This document shows positions 1-7,874 of a stretch of 11,798 bases of DNA, in pieces. Made by a program: the position numbers and the translations under genes. The notes under the pieces were generated by a model, which saw nothing but the letters and a program-made list of their open reading frames with translations, searched no databases and was not told where the DNA came from. The stretch's first letter is position 1. Each line of letters starts with the position of its first letter. Origin of the DNA: Methylothermaceae bacterium (GTDB lineage Bacteria; Pseudomonadota; Gammaproteobacteria; Methylococcales; Methylothermaceae); the NCBI GenBank assembly GCA_027024125.1, contig JALVSV010000346.1, positions 1 through 11,798 on the forward strand. The letters run 5' to 3'.

Positions 1-66
1 TTTTCCTCTGACCGGGCGATCCGCGAGTATTGCGAGGAGATCTGGAAGGTGAAGCCGCTGGGGTAA
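1..66 (+). CDS. glgP: Glycogen/maltodextrin phosphorylase, C-terminal end (partial)
   Basis: The first 63 bases read as 21 codons followed by TAA. The peptide begins FSSDRAIREYCEEIW and ends KVKPLG. The pattern 'SSDR-x-I-x-EY-x-x-x-IW' is the characteristic extreme C-terminus of glycogen/starch/maltodextrin phosphorylases, enzymes that release glucose-1-phosphate from alpha-1,4-glucans using PLP and phosphate. Everything upstream, including the PLP lysine, lies outside the window, so only the family can be named. The stop codon is 21 bases before the acetate kinase start on the same strand, so the two are probably co-transcribed. The fragment is short, but the motif is distinctive. Confidence 0.75.
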   Translation, partial: FSSDRAIREYCEEIWKVKPLG

Positions 67-87
67 CCGGGTAGCCGGAATGAAATT

Positions 88-1281
88 GTGCAGAAATCAA
101 TCCTGATCCTGAATTCGGGCAGTTCCTCGATCAAGTACAAGTTGTATGACATGGATGGTGAGTTTGTGTTGGCCTCAGGATTGGTCGAACGGATCGGTGA
201 AGCTGCAGGGAAGGCATACCATCGTGTCAGTGGGGAAAACGGGATCCGGGAAATTGAACTCAGCCAATCCTTCACTGACCACCGCCAGGCGTTTGACCAT
301 ATATTCGGTGTGCTAGGGAATCCTGGACTTTCCGCTATCGGCCACCGGGTCGTCCATGGGGGTGAACAGTTCCATTGCCCGGTGCTGATAGACGACGAAG
401 TGATTGAGGCGATCCGAGCCAACATTCCTCTGGCGCCCCTGCACAATCCCTCCAATCTGCTGGGCATCGAAATCGCCCGAGAGTTATATACCGACACGCC
501 CCAGGTTGCGGTGTTCGACACCGCTTTTCATCAGACCTTGCCCGCTGTGGCTTGGTGCTATGCTGTACCTCGTGAATGGTACGAACGACATCATGTCCGT
601 CGTTATGGGTTTCATGGGACTTCCCACGCTTATGTGGCCAAGGTGGCGGCCCGCTTAATGGGCCGTCCCCTGGAGTCACTCAACCTCATCACCCTGCATC
701 TGGGCAACGGGGCCAGTATAACCGCCCTCCGGGAAGGGCGGAGTGTCGATACCTCCATGGGGATGACGCCGCTCGAGGGGCTGATCATGGGAACCCGCAG
801 CGGTGATCTGGATCCCTCCATCGTATTCTATCTGGAGCGGACCTGTGGCCTCGGTGCAGAGGAAGTGGAACGCCTGCTCAACCACGAGTCCGGTCTCAAG
901 GGTATCTGCGGAAGCAATGACATGCGTGCCATCCATAAAGCCTCCGATGCAGGCGACCATATCGCACAGTTGGCCATAGATATGTTTTGTTACCGCATTC
1001 GAAAATACATCGGTGCCTATCTGGCCGTACTCGGGAAGGTGGACGCGTTGGTTTTCACCGGTGGCATAGGTGAGAACGATCCGCTTGTCCGAGAGCAGGT
1101 GTGCAAAGGTCTGGAGGGTTTGGGTCTCGTTTTGGATCCAGGCAAAAACCAAAGACGTTGTAAAGAAAGTACTTCCCTCCATGGATCTCACGGCCCGATT
1201 GCGATCTATCGCATCCCTACCGACGAGGAACTTGAAATTGCCCGCCAGACCCTGACCTGCATCGAAGACGGGTGCGGCTGA
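88..1281 (+). CDS. ackA: Acetate kinase
   Basis: This cytosolic enzyme interconverts acetyl phosphate plus ADP with acetate plus ATP. The 397 residues match the usual family length of about 400. Both acetokinase signatures are present: ILILNSGSSSIK near the N-terminus and FDTAFHQTLP at about 143-152. HLGNGAS, MGTRSGDLDP and FTGGIGEN are also present. Residues N9, R87, D144, H176, R237 and E380 fit a constant offset from the catalytic set known from Methanosarcina AckA (R91, D148, H180, R241, E384), so the enzyme should be active. The start is GTG at 88. The nearby ATG at 80 is in another frame and soon meets a stop. The ribosome-binding site is weak, which suggests translation follows on from the phosphorylase gene 21 bases upstream. 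With phosphoketolase, acetate kinase recovers ATP from sugar-phosphate cleavage; no phosphoketolase gene is visible here, so that role is inferred. Confidence 0.96.
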   Translation: MQKSILILNSGSSSIKYKLYDMDGEFVLASGLVERIGEAAGKAYHRVSGENGIREIELSQSFTDHRQAFDHIFGVLGNPGLSAIGHRVVHGGEQFHCPVLIDDEVIEAIRANIPLAPLHNPSNLLGIEIARELYTDTPQVAVFDTAFHQTLPAVAWCYAVPREWYERHHVRRYGFHGTSHAYVAKVAARLMGRPLESLNLITLHLGNGASITALREGRSVDTSMGMTPLEGLIMGTRSGDLDPSIVFYLERTCGLGAEEVERLLNHESGLKGICGSNDMRAIHKASDAGDHIAQLAIDMFCYRIRKYIGAYLAVLGKVDALVFTGGIGENDPLVREQVCKGLEGLGLVLDPGKNQRRCKESTSLHGSHGPIAIYRIPTDEELEIARQTLTCIEDGCG

Positions 1282-1293
1282 CCATTTGGACCC

Positions 1294-1315
1294 GAGGATG
1301 CCCAACTCCATCCTC
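1294..1315 (+). other. Small inverted repeat after ackA
   Basis: GAGGATG at 1294-1300 is perfectly complementary to CATCCTC at 1309-1315 across an 8-base loop, 12 bases after the ackA stop codon. It is not followed directly by a T-run; the nearest, TTTTTT at 1354-1359, is about 40 bases further on. It may slow or end transcription or protect the 3' end, but it is not a convincing intrinsic terminator. The rest of the 140-base gap to the next gene shows nothing recognisable. Confidence 0.25.
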
Positions 1316-1409
1316 CATCTGATCCAGACGGACCTGTTTTGCCGCGATTTCAGTGTTTTTTCGAATGTCAGTTCGTTATGATGAAGCTCATCAAGAACCT
1401 GATTCCCTC

Positions 1410-1415
1410 AGGAGA
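1410..1415 (+). promoter_or_regulatory. Ribosome-binding site deciding the peptidase start
   Basis: AGGAGA lies six bases before the ATG at 1422, an ideal Shine-Dalgarno placement. It favours this ATG over the in-frame GTG at 1353 and ATG at 1365, neither of which has a comparable site upstream. Confidence 0.65.
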
Positions 1416-1421
1416 CTTGCT

Positions 1422-2327
1422 ATGGCCCTCACACCTCGTAGCATCATGCATCCGGAAGATGCGGCAGCTCTGGATAAGCTCGAATCCTTGCCGCTGTTCA
1501 CGCCTCTGGTGAAAAGTTTCATCAAGATGTTCGACGAACGCTTTCTCAATCGGGTGACCTCGCTGCATTATATTCGTCTGGGGCCCGGGCAATTACCGGA
1601 GATCCACGAAGTGTTGGTGGACGTTTGCCAGCGTCTCCACTTGAATGTGCCCCAGCTTTATCTGGAAGTCCATCATGAACCCTTCTCCTACACCCTGGAG
1701 GCCTCCAACCGTTACATCATCGTCAGCAGTTCCCTGCTGGACAAACTGTCCTTGGAACAGATTCGTGTCGTTTTCGCCCATGAGTGTGGACATATCTTCT
1801 TCAATCATGTGCTCTACCGCACCATGACCAAGATGCTGATCCGCTATGGTGGTGAGCTACCGAAGCCCATGAGTACCCTTTCCGTACCTCTGCGGATCGC
1901 CCTTCTGTATTGGTATCTGCGTAGTGAACTGTCTGCAGATCGCGTTGCCGCCGTTATCACCGGAGACATACGTCCTGTGGCCGATACCCTGTTTCTCACC
2001 GCGGAAACACCCGCTGACATTGTAGCCAGCCTCAATCTTCAGAAGATCGTGGAACAGACAGCTTCGTTGGCCTCCGACCAGGACAGCACCATACAACGTC
2101 TGATGGAGAGCCTGATCCTCAGTGACAACGAGCATCCTTTCACCACCAGCCGGATCGAAGCGCTGCTGAATTGGGAGAAAAGCCCGGATTGGCCGAACCT
2201 GCTGGACAATCCGTCCCCTGAATGCCAGCATTGCCATCACCCCCTGCATTATGATGATTCCCAGTGCCGTCATTGTGGCGAAATCAATCCCGAAGCTATC
2301 GGAATCAATCATAGCCTGAATGAGTAA
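1422..2327 (+). CDS. M48-family zinc metallopeptidase with C-terminal zinc ribbon
   Basis: This is a 301-residue gluzincin-type peptidase. The zinc motif HECGH is at 120-124 within VVFAHECGHIFFNH, and the third-ligand segment SELSADR places Glu at 169, as in M48 (HtpX/Ste24/Oma1-like) enzymes. The C-terminus carries a treble-clef-like zinc ribbon, with CxxC at 268-271 and CxxC at 282-285. Unlike HtpX, no convincing transmembrane helices flank the catalytic motif and there is no signal peptide, so it is probably a cytosolic or peripheral protein. The open frame extends back to a GTG at 1353, but ATG 1422 has a strong ribosome-binding site. It lies downstream of ackA and upstream of the signalling operon on the same strand; a functional link to either is not shown. 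Substrates are unknown. Protein quality control is the usual role of the family. Confidence 0.85.
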   Translation: MALTPRSIMHPEDAAALDKLESLPLFTPLVKSFIKMFDERFLNRVTSLHYIRLGPGQLPEIHEVLVDVCQRLHLNVPQLYLEVHHEPFSYTLEASNRYIIVSSSLLDKLSLEQIRVVFAHECGHIFFNHVLYRTMTKMLIRYGGELPKPMSTLSVPLRIALLYWYLRSELSADRVAAVITGDIRPVADTLFLTAETPADIVASLNLQKIVEQTASLASDQDSTIQRLMESLILSDNEHPFTTSRIEALLNWEKSPDWPNLLDNPSPECQHCHHPLHYDDSQCRHCGEINPEAIGINHSLNE

Positions 2328-2447
2328 GCATCCGGATCACCCATGCCAGATCATTTCCAAATCAGTGAGAACTCCTTAACTGATCCATTTCAAACGATTG
2401 TTGTTCTTTTGACCGATCCGGCAGTCAGTTGGAAATTCACCAAGTTG

Positions 2448-3431
2448 ATGTCTTTTTCCCGCCAGAAGTTCAGATATGGAATCCCCATGATTCTGATGCT
2501 GATCTTTCTGTTTCTGTTGGAAGGGTGTTGGGACGGCCAGGAGATCCCATTGGTCGATCTCAGTGTGCCTGCCAGCAACGATGAGATACAGGCCGTCACA
2601 TCGAAACTCACCGACCAGCATGAAGAATGGCGGTTTGGTTTTGACCTTCGTAATGGGCCCAAAGAGGACGCATTGCAATATCGGCCGCTGTTGAAATATC
2701 TGGAGCGCAGGACGCACCAACGCTTTTCTCTGGTCTTCAGCAATTCTGCAGGTCAACTGATTTCCGATCTGAGCCGTGGACGGTTGCACTTTGCAGCGAT
2801 TGGTGCGGCAAGTTATCTCATAGCTCGCCATGGTGCCCCGATTCTTCCGTTGGTGAGAGGCGTCAATGCCGAGGGGGAAGCGGGCTACCGTGCCGTGCTC
2901 GTGGTACATCCCGGCAGCTCACTCCACAGATTGCAGGATCTTAAAGGGAAACGGTTGGCCTTTGGCAGTGTCGCCTCCACCCAGGGCTACTGGATCCCAC
3001 GGATCATGCTCCATCGGGTGGGCCTGACCCTGCAGGATCTGGAATCCTTTTACTTCACTGGTTCCCACAGGGCCTGTGCCGAGGCCGTGATCACCCACCA
3101 GGCGGATGCATGTGGTCTTCAGGATACCTTGGCATACAAGCTGGTGGCGTCTGGCAGACTACGGAAGCTGGCTGTATCCGATCTCTTTCCCTCCAGCGGC
3201 ATCTTCGCCCACGGCAGTGTTCCTGCACAGGTCCGACAAGGAGTACGTCAAGCTCTCATCGCTTTTGATCCCCAGGGTAAGGATAGGGCTGGCCTTTATC
3301 ATTGGGAGGCCACGGAAATGGCAGGGGGCTTCATCGCCGCCACTGAGGCTGACTATGAACCTTTTCGATTCTGGGTAGAGCAACTCGGGTTGATCGGTGA
3401 ATTCATCCATGGAGCAGGAGCTGGCCCATGA
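2448..3431 (+). CDS. PhnD-like periplasmic substrate-binding lipoprotein
   Basis: This is a predicted lipoprotein of 327 residues. The N-terminus MSFSRQKFRYG is basic, followed by a hydrophobic stretch ending in lipobox LLEGC (Cys27). The mature part fits the phosphate/phosphite/phosphonate-binding (PhnD-type, type II periplasmic binding) fold: an early 'RFGFDLRNGPKE' strand, 'YRPLLKYLE', 'GRLHFAAIGAASYLIAR', 'LQDLKGKRLAFGSVASTQGYWIPRIML' split across the hinge, and 'ACAEAVITHQADACG'. No ABC permease or ATPase is nearby. Instead its stop overlaps the kinase start (ATGA at 3428-3431), so it is probably the ligand-sensing partner of that kinase rather than a transporter component. An in-frame ATG at 2343 would add 35 residues, but that extension precedes the signal peptide and has no clear ribosome-binding site. 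ATG 2487 is a further alternative. The ligand cannot be told from sequence. Confidence 0.82.
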   Translation: MSFSRQKFRYGIPMILMLIFLFLLEGCWDGQEIPLVDLSVPASNDEIQAVTSKLTDQHEEWRFGFDLRNGPKEDALQYRPLLKYLERRTHQRFSLVFSNSAGQLISDLSRGRLHFAAIGAASYLIARHGAPILPLVRGVNAEGEAGYRAVLVVHPGSSLHRLQDLKGKRLAFGSVASTQGYWIPRIMLHRVGLTLQDLESFYFTGSHRACAEAVITHQADACGLQDTLAYKLVASGRLRKLAVSDLFPSSGIFAHGSVPAQVRQGVRQALIAFDPQGKDRAGLYHWEATEMAGGFIAATEADYEPFRFWVEQLGLIGEFIHGAGAGP

Positions 3432-5665
3432 CTCTTTCCCGTCAGTTGTTCTTATTGATTGCCGCCATAGTAGTGATGGCGACGGTTCTGGTCAGTCTGC
3501 TGGTCACTTCGCTCTACCGGCAGGTTCATCTGAACGAAGCTGGCAAGCATGGTGCCGGACTTCATCTCATGTTGGCCGAAACCATCGCCAGGGAAGTCAT
3601 CCAGGGAAGGGCGCTTGAAGTCTCTCAACTGTTGAAACAGGCGAAGAAGGCCGAACCCGATATCATCTACCTGTATGTGACGGATTTCGATGGCCGGCTG
3701 TTTGCCCATACCTTTGCCCAAGGTTTCCCCCGTGCATTGCTGCCGACCCTCGAAAAAAGACCAACCGGGAGAGTTCACAGGCAGATGAGGGCCAGGAGTG
3801 AGATCATTGAACATTATAGCGCCCCTTTGATTGAAGGAATGTACGCTCGTTTCTACCTCGGTATCGGTGATCGCAGCTATCGTCACAATCTTGCCGCAAT
3901 GTTCCCGAAGATCATCCTGGGAACGGGGTTGACCATGATCATCACCATGTTCCTGGGTGCCCTGCTTGTCAGACGCATTTCCAACCCCTTGGCAAGCCTC
4001 ACCAGCTTGACCTATCGTTTTGCCCGCGATCAGCCAATTGATCTCAAGGATGTTCCTGTCACCGGTTCCAATGAAATCCGTCAATTGGGCAAGGCGTTTT
4101 CCCATATGGTTTCGCAGCGCCGGTCCCTGGAGGAAGACATCAGGGAAAGGGAACGTTTCCTGAACCGTTTGTTCGAAAGTTCTCCCATCGGTTTGGCTTT
4201 GTGCAAGCTCGATGGCACCTTGGTGAAAGTCAATTCGGCTTTTTCCGCCATTCTGGGTCGAAGCGTCGACGAAACCCTAGGGCTGACCTATTGGGAGATC
4301 ACACCCGACAAATACCAGGAACAAGAGCAGTTGCAACTCAGGTTCCTGGAAGAAAAGGGAAGTTATGGCCCCTATGAGAAGGAATATATTCACAAGGATG
4401 GATCCCTGGTTCCGGTGAGGTTGTCGGGTATGCTCGTCGAGCAGAAGGGGGAAAGATTCATATGGTCCTCGGTGGAGGATATCTCTGCACTTCATCAGGC
4501 CTCGATGCTGGAAAGACGTTTGCGCCAGATTTTTGAATACTCCTATGAGGAGTTCTACCTCTTCGATGGCGAGAGTCTTCGCTTCATCCAGGTCTCCAGA
4601 GGCGCACTGGATAACCTGGGCTACGGCCCCGAGGAGATCGAGGCCCTCACCCCGCTGGACCTGAAAACTGACTACACGCCGAAAGACTTTGCCAAATTGA
4701 TTGCCCCGCTACGTCATGGAAAGCAGCCTCTGCTGGTGTTCGAGACCCGTCACCGCCGCAAGGATGGCAGCTTCTATCCTGTAGAAGTTCGCCTGCAGTA
4801 TTCTAAAGAGCAGGGACGCTCCTTCTTTTTTGCCATGATTGTCGATCTGACGGAACGCAGGCGTATCGAGAAGGAATTAGCCGATCATCGTGCCCACCTG
4901 GAAGCATTGGTCGTCCAAAGAACGGCCCAGTTGGAGGTGGCCAATCGGGAGCTGGAGGCCTTCTCCTATTCTGTTTCCCACGATCTGCGTGCCCCCTTGC
5001 GTGCCATCGACGGCTTCAGTCTGGCGTTGATGGAAGACTATGGCCAGCAACTCGATGAAACCGCATTGGATTTCCTGCAGCGGATCAGGGGTGGTGCTCA
5101 GAAGATGAGCCAATTGATAGACGATCTGTTGCAATTGTCTAGAATCAATAAAGGTGAATTGAAGTGGATGCCTGTGGATCTGGCCATCCTGGCGGCCAGT
5201 GTCTGGGAAGAACTCCAAGCCGTAGAACCCCAGCGTGAGGTGGAACTGATTTTAGGGGAAAACCTGGAAGTCGAGGGTGACCCACGGCAGCTACGTATTC
5301 TGTTGAACAACCTGCTCGGCAATGCCTGGAAATTCACTTCCAGGAAAGCCCAGGGGCGGGTTGTCTTCGAAAGAGATCACGATGATCCCAGTGTTTTCAC
5401 CATTGCCGACAATGGGGCCGGTTTCGATATGCGTTACGTGGATAAGCTTTTCGGAGCCTTTCAAAGATTGCACAGAACAACCGAGTTTCCGGGAACTGGC
5501 GTGGGGCTGGCCATTGTGCAGCGTATCATTCACCGTCATGGTGGACGCATCTGGGCAAAAGGCGAGGTCGGCCATGGTGCTACTTTCTATTTTTCCCTGG
5601 GAGTGGGAGAGGTGACGCAGACCCGCCCACTACAAGAAAACGAGAGGGGAGCGTATCATGCGTGA
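3428..5665 (+). CDS. Membrane sensor histidine kinase (HAMP-PAS-PAS-HisKA-HATPase)
   Basis: This is an inner-membrane kinase of 745 residues. TM1 is at about 7-30, followed by a periplasmic sensor segment at 31-160 (possibly a small CACHE-like domain) and TM2 at about 161-181. HAMP is at about 182-233, PAS1 at about 243-355 and PAS2 at about 365-482, each PAS ending in a PAC-like strand. A short coiled coil follows. HisKA carries the phospho-acceptor in FSYSVSHDLRAPLRAIDGFS (His518). The ATPase domain has N-box Asn632 (LLGNAWKF), G1 box DNGAGF (Asp661) and G2 box GTGVGLAIV, so it should be catalytically competent. The kinase subfamily is the one often found with phytochrome-type Rcp1 receivers. 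It has no attached receiver. Its start overlaps the binding-protein stop by 4 bases and its end overlaps the next receiver gene by 8, so it likely relays the binding protein's signal to the two downstream regulators. Confidence 0.93.
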   Translation: MTLSRQLFLLIAAIVVMATVLVSLLVTSLYRQVHLNEAGKHGAGLHLMLAETIAREVIQGRALEVSQLLKQAKKAEPDIIYLYVTDFDGRLFAHTFAQGFPRALLPTLEKRPTGRVHRQMRARSEIIEHYSAPLIEGMYARFYLGIGDRSYRHNLAAMFPKIILGTGLTMIITMFLGALLVRRISNPLASLTSLTYRFARDQPIDLKDVPVTGSNEIRQLGKAFSHMVSQRRSLEEDIRERERFLNRLFESSPIGLALCKLDGTLVKVNSAFSAILGRSVDETLGLTYWEITPDKYQEQEQLQLRFLEEKGSYGPYEKEYIHKDGSLVPVRLSGMLVEQKGERFIWSSVEDISALHQASMLERRLRQIFEYSYEEFYLFDGESLRFIQVSRGALDNLGYGPEEIEALTPLDLKTDYTPKDFAKLIAPLRHGKQPLLVFETRHRRKDGSFYPVEVRLQYSKEQGRSFFFAMIVDLTERRRIEKELADHRAHLEALVVQRTAQLEVANRELEAFSYSVSHDLRAPLRAIDGFSLALMEDYGQQLDETALDFLQRIRGGAQKMSQLIDDLLQLSRINKGELKWMPVDLAILAASVWEELQAVEPQREVELILGENLEVEGDPRQLRILLNNLLGNAWKFTSRKAQGRVVFERDHDDPSVFTIADNGAGFDMRYVDKLFGAFQRLHRTTEFPGTGVGLAIVQRIIHRHGGRIWAKGEVGHGATFYFSLGVGEVTQTRPLQENERGAYHA

Positions 5666-6101
5666 CAAGATCCTGCTATTGGTCGAGGACAATCCAGACG
5701 ATGAGGCGCTGACCCTGCGCGCTCTGCGCAAACACAACCTAGCCAATCAGATCGTGGTGGCGCGGGACGGTCAAGAAGCCCTCGATTTCCTGTTTGGCCA
5801 GGGGGCCTACAGTGATCGTGACACTTCCATTTTGCCCCAGGTCATCCTGCTGGATCTGAAACTTCCCAAGATCGATGGCCTTCAGGTCCTGGAGCGCTTG
5901 CGTGCCGATCCCACCACTCGCCCTATTCCGGTTGTCATCCTGACTTCCTCCAGCGAAGAGCAGGACATGATCCGCAGTTATGATCTGGGTGCCAACAGCT
6001 ATGTCCGCAAACCGGTGGATTTCTCCCAATTCATTGAAGCGGCGCGCCAATTGGGGCTCTACTGGCTGGTGTTGAACGAGGTTCCCTATGGGGAACGTTG
6101 A
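5658..6101 (+). CDS. Stand-alone response regulator, Rcp1-like receiver
   Basis: This is a 147-residue single-domain CheY-fold receiver without an output domain. The acidic pocket is E10/D11, the phospho-acceptor Asp66 lies in VILLDLKLPKIDG, the switch Thr96 in VVILTSSS and the conserved Lys118 in YVRKPVDF. The motif ILLVEDNPDDEALTLRAL and the long loop before the acceptor strand (GQGAYSDRD) are typical of the Rcp1 subgroup that pairs with phytochrome-like kinases. A good ribosome-binding site (GAGGGGAG) precedes ATG 5658, which overlaps the kinase stop. It probably acts as a phosphate sink or shuttle, or signals by protein contact. The partner is presumably the kinase encoded just upstream, an inference from position and subgroup. 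Confidence 0.93.
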   Translation: MRDKILLLVEDNPDDEALTLRALRKHNLANQIVVARDGQEALDFLFGQGAYSDRDTSILPQVILLDLKLPKIDGLQVLERLRADPTTRPIPVVILTSSSEEQDMIRSYDLGANSYVRKPVDFSQFIEAARQLGLYWLVLNEVPYGER

Positions 6102-7803
6102 GGACAGGGCGCTTCGGGTTCTGATTGTCGAGGACTCGGAGGACGATGCGTTGTTGCTACTGCAGCAGCTGCGGCGTGGTGGTTATGTTCCGGAGATGCA
6201 CCGGGTAGAGGATGCTGTCACGATGGAGGCTGCCCTCAAGCAGAGGCGGTGGGATCTGATCATCGCCGACCACAATCTGCCGGGGTTCGACTCCCAGAGA
6301 GCCTTGAAACTGGCCAAGCGATACGATGCCAATACCCCGTTCATTTTGGTTTCCGGCAGCGTTGGTGAAGAGGTAGCTGTGGATGCCATGAAGTCGGGCG
6401 CCCATGACTATGTGATGAAACACAATCTGGCCCGCCTGCTTCCCGCCATCGAACGTGAGTTGCGGGAGGCCGACAACCGCCGTGCCCATCAACGGGCCGA
6501 AGCGACGATCCGGCATTTGGCCTTTCACGACCATCTGACAGGGGTCGTCAACCGGGCCCGGTTCGAATCCCTGCTCGACGAGACCTTGAAGTCTGCCAGG
6601 GAGGGGGATACCCATGCTCTTCTCTATCTCGATCTGGATCAGTTCAAAATCGTCAATGATACCTGCGGGCATCTGGCGGGCGACGAATTGCTCAAGCGAC
6701 TTTGTCAGAAGATCAAGCTGAAGATCCGGGCTAGCGACGTTTTTGCTAGGCTGGGGGGTGACGAGTTTGCCATTTTATTGAAACACTGCCCACCCGAACG
6801 GGCAGCGCAGGTGGCTCAGGAACTTTTCAATAGTTTGGTGTCCTGGCGGTTCCTATGGGGAGAACGTACTTTCAAGGTTGGTACCAGTATCGGGGTCGTA
6901 CCGATCAAGGGTGGGGATGATTCCCAGACTCTGCTCACCCTGGCAGACATGGCCTGTTATGCTGCCAAAGATCGGGGAGGCAACCGGATCCATATCTACA
7001 CCGAGGGAGACCGGGACATTCTTCAGCGTCGTGGGGAGATGCACTGGCTGCAGCGAATACAGTTGGCCATGTCGAGTGGTGGTCTGCTGTTGTATCAGCA
7101 ACAGATCCAAGCGTTGCAGGGGGGAGAAAGTCATTGTGAATTGCTGTTGCGGATGCAGGAAGATGGACAGCAGATCGTTACTCCAGATCGCTTCATTCCC
7201 GCAGCAGAACGTTACAACCTCATGCCGGAAATCGATCGTTGGGTAATTCGGTATGCATGCGATCGGCTTGAGCAACTACAGCGATCGTCTGCTATTGCAG
7301 GAGAATCCGGCACCTATTTCATCAATCTTTCGGCCAACACCCTCAACGATGATGATCTCGTTGATTACATTCAACATCAATTGAACAGTCATGGCATTAC
7401 TCCCAGGGCAATCGGATTCGAAATCACCGAAACGGCCGCAGTAGCTGATTTCGAGCGTGCGTTGCATTTGATCGAAGGCTTGCGGACGCTGGGTTGCAAA
7501 GTGGCACTGGACGATTTTGGAACGGGGATGAGTTCGTTCTCTTATCTCAGGTCCCTGCCGGTCGATTACATCAAGATTGACGGTGAGTTCGTCAAGGCCA
7601 TGCTCACGAGTGACATCGACCTGGCCATCGTCGAGGCGGTCAATACCATCAGTCATATCGCCAATATCCGTACCATCGCCGAATTCGTAGAAAATGAAGA
7701 GATTCTGCAACATCTGATGGCCATGAAAGTCGACTACGCACAGGGCTGGGCAGTGGGGCACCCCAAGCCTCTGGGGGAACGTCTGGAATCTGGGGAAGGT
7801 TGA
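6088..7803 (+). CDS. REC-GGDEF-EAL cyclic-di-GMP response regulator
   Basis: This is a 571-residue, three-domain regulator. The receiver is at about 8-125, with acceptor Asp61 in LIIADHNLPGFD. The GGDEF domain is at about 140-305, with intact GGDEF at 223-227 in FARLGGDEFAIL and an inhibitory-site motif RxxD (R214-D217) five residues before it. The EAL domain is at about 320-565. Its signature reads ELL (351-353), but downstream catalytic motifs remain: INLS, EITET, DDFGTG (475-480), KIDG, and the terminal AExVE and QGW segments. Synthesis and hydrolysis of c-di-GMP are therefore both plausible, and phosphorylation could tip the balance. The start overlaps the preceding receiver gene by 14 bases, with CGAGG at 6077-6081 as ribosome-binding site. 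It is the output gene of the operon. Which activity dominates cannot be read from sequence. Confidence 0.93.
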   Translation: MGNVEDRALRVLIVEDSEDDALLLLQQLRRGGYVPEMHRVEDAVTMEAALKQRRWDLIIADHNLPGFDSQRALKLAKRYDANTPFILVSGSVGEEVAVDAMKSGAHDYVMKHNLARLLPAIERELREADNRRAHQRAEATIRHLAFHDHLTGVVNRARFESLLDETLKSAREGDTHALLYLDLDQFKIVNDTCGHLAGDELLKRLCQKIKLKIRASDVFARLGGDEFAILLKHCPPERAAQVAQELFNSLVSWRFLWGERTFKVGTSIGVVPIKGGDDSQTLLTLADMACYAAKDRGGNRIHIYTEGDRDILQRRGEMHWLQRIQLAMSSGGLLLYQQQIQALQGGESHCELLLRMQEDGQQIVTPDRFIPAAERYNLMPEIDRWVIRYACDRLEQLQRSSAIAGESGTYFINLSANTLNDDDLVDYIQHQLNSHGITPRAIGFEITETAAVADFERALHLIEGLRTLGCKVALDDFGTGMSSFSYLRSLPVDYIKIDGEFVKAMLTSDIDLAIVEAVNTISHIANIRTIAEFVENEEILQHLMAMKVDYAQGWAVGHPKPLGERLESGEG

Positions 7804-7838
7804 TTCCTCATTTTCCATTGCTCTCTTGTATAGACGAG

Positions 7839-7863
7839 GCGGATTCAACTCCCAAGTGCAACT
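7839..7863 (+). repeat. IS30 left terminal inverted repeat
   Basis: The repeat starts GCGGATTCAACT, continues with CC, and ends CAAGTGCAACT. It pairs with the right end at 8891-8915, the only differences being the two central bases (CC here, GA in the complementary right end). Confidence 0.85.
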
Positions 7864-7874
7864 CTTGATGAACA

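Noticed and set aside
676..1311. Long open frame on the minus strand opposite acetate kinase (211 codons)
   Set aside because: It lies wholly across a certain acetate kinase gene and shows no recognisable motif, so it is a shadow frame.
1353..1421. N-terminal extension of the peptidase from GTG 1353
   Set aside because: ATG 1422 has a well-placed AGGAGA site and the upstream codons add no recognisable domain.
2409..2437. Promoter-like TTGACC with GAAATT 17 bases downstream, ahead of the signalling operon
   Set aside because: The -10 half matches the consensus poorly (three of six), so it is not supported as a promoter without a mapped transcript.
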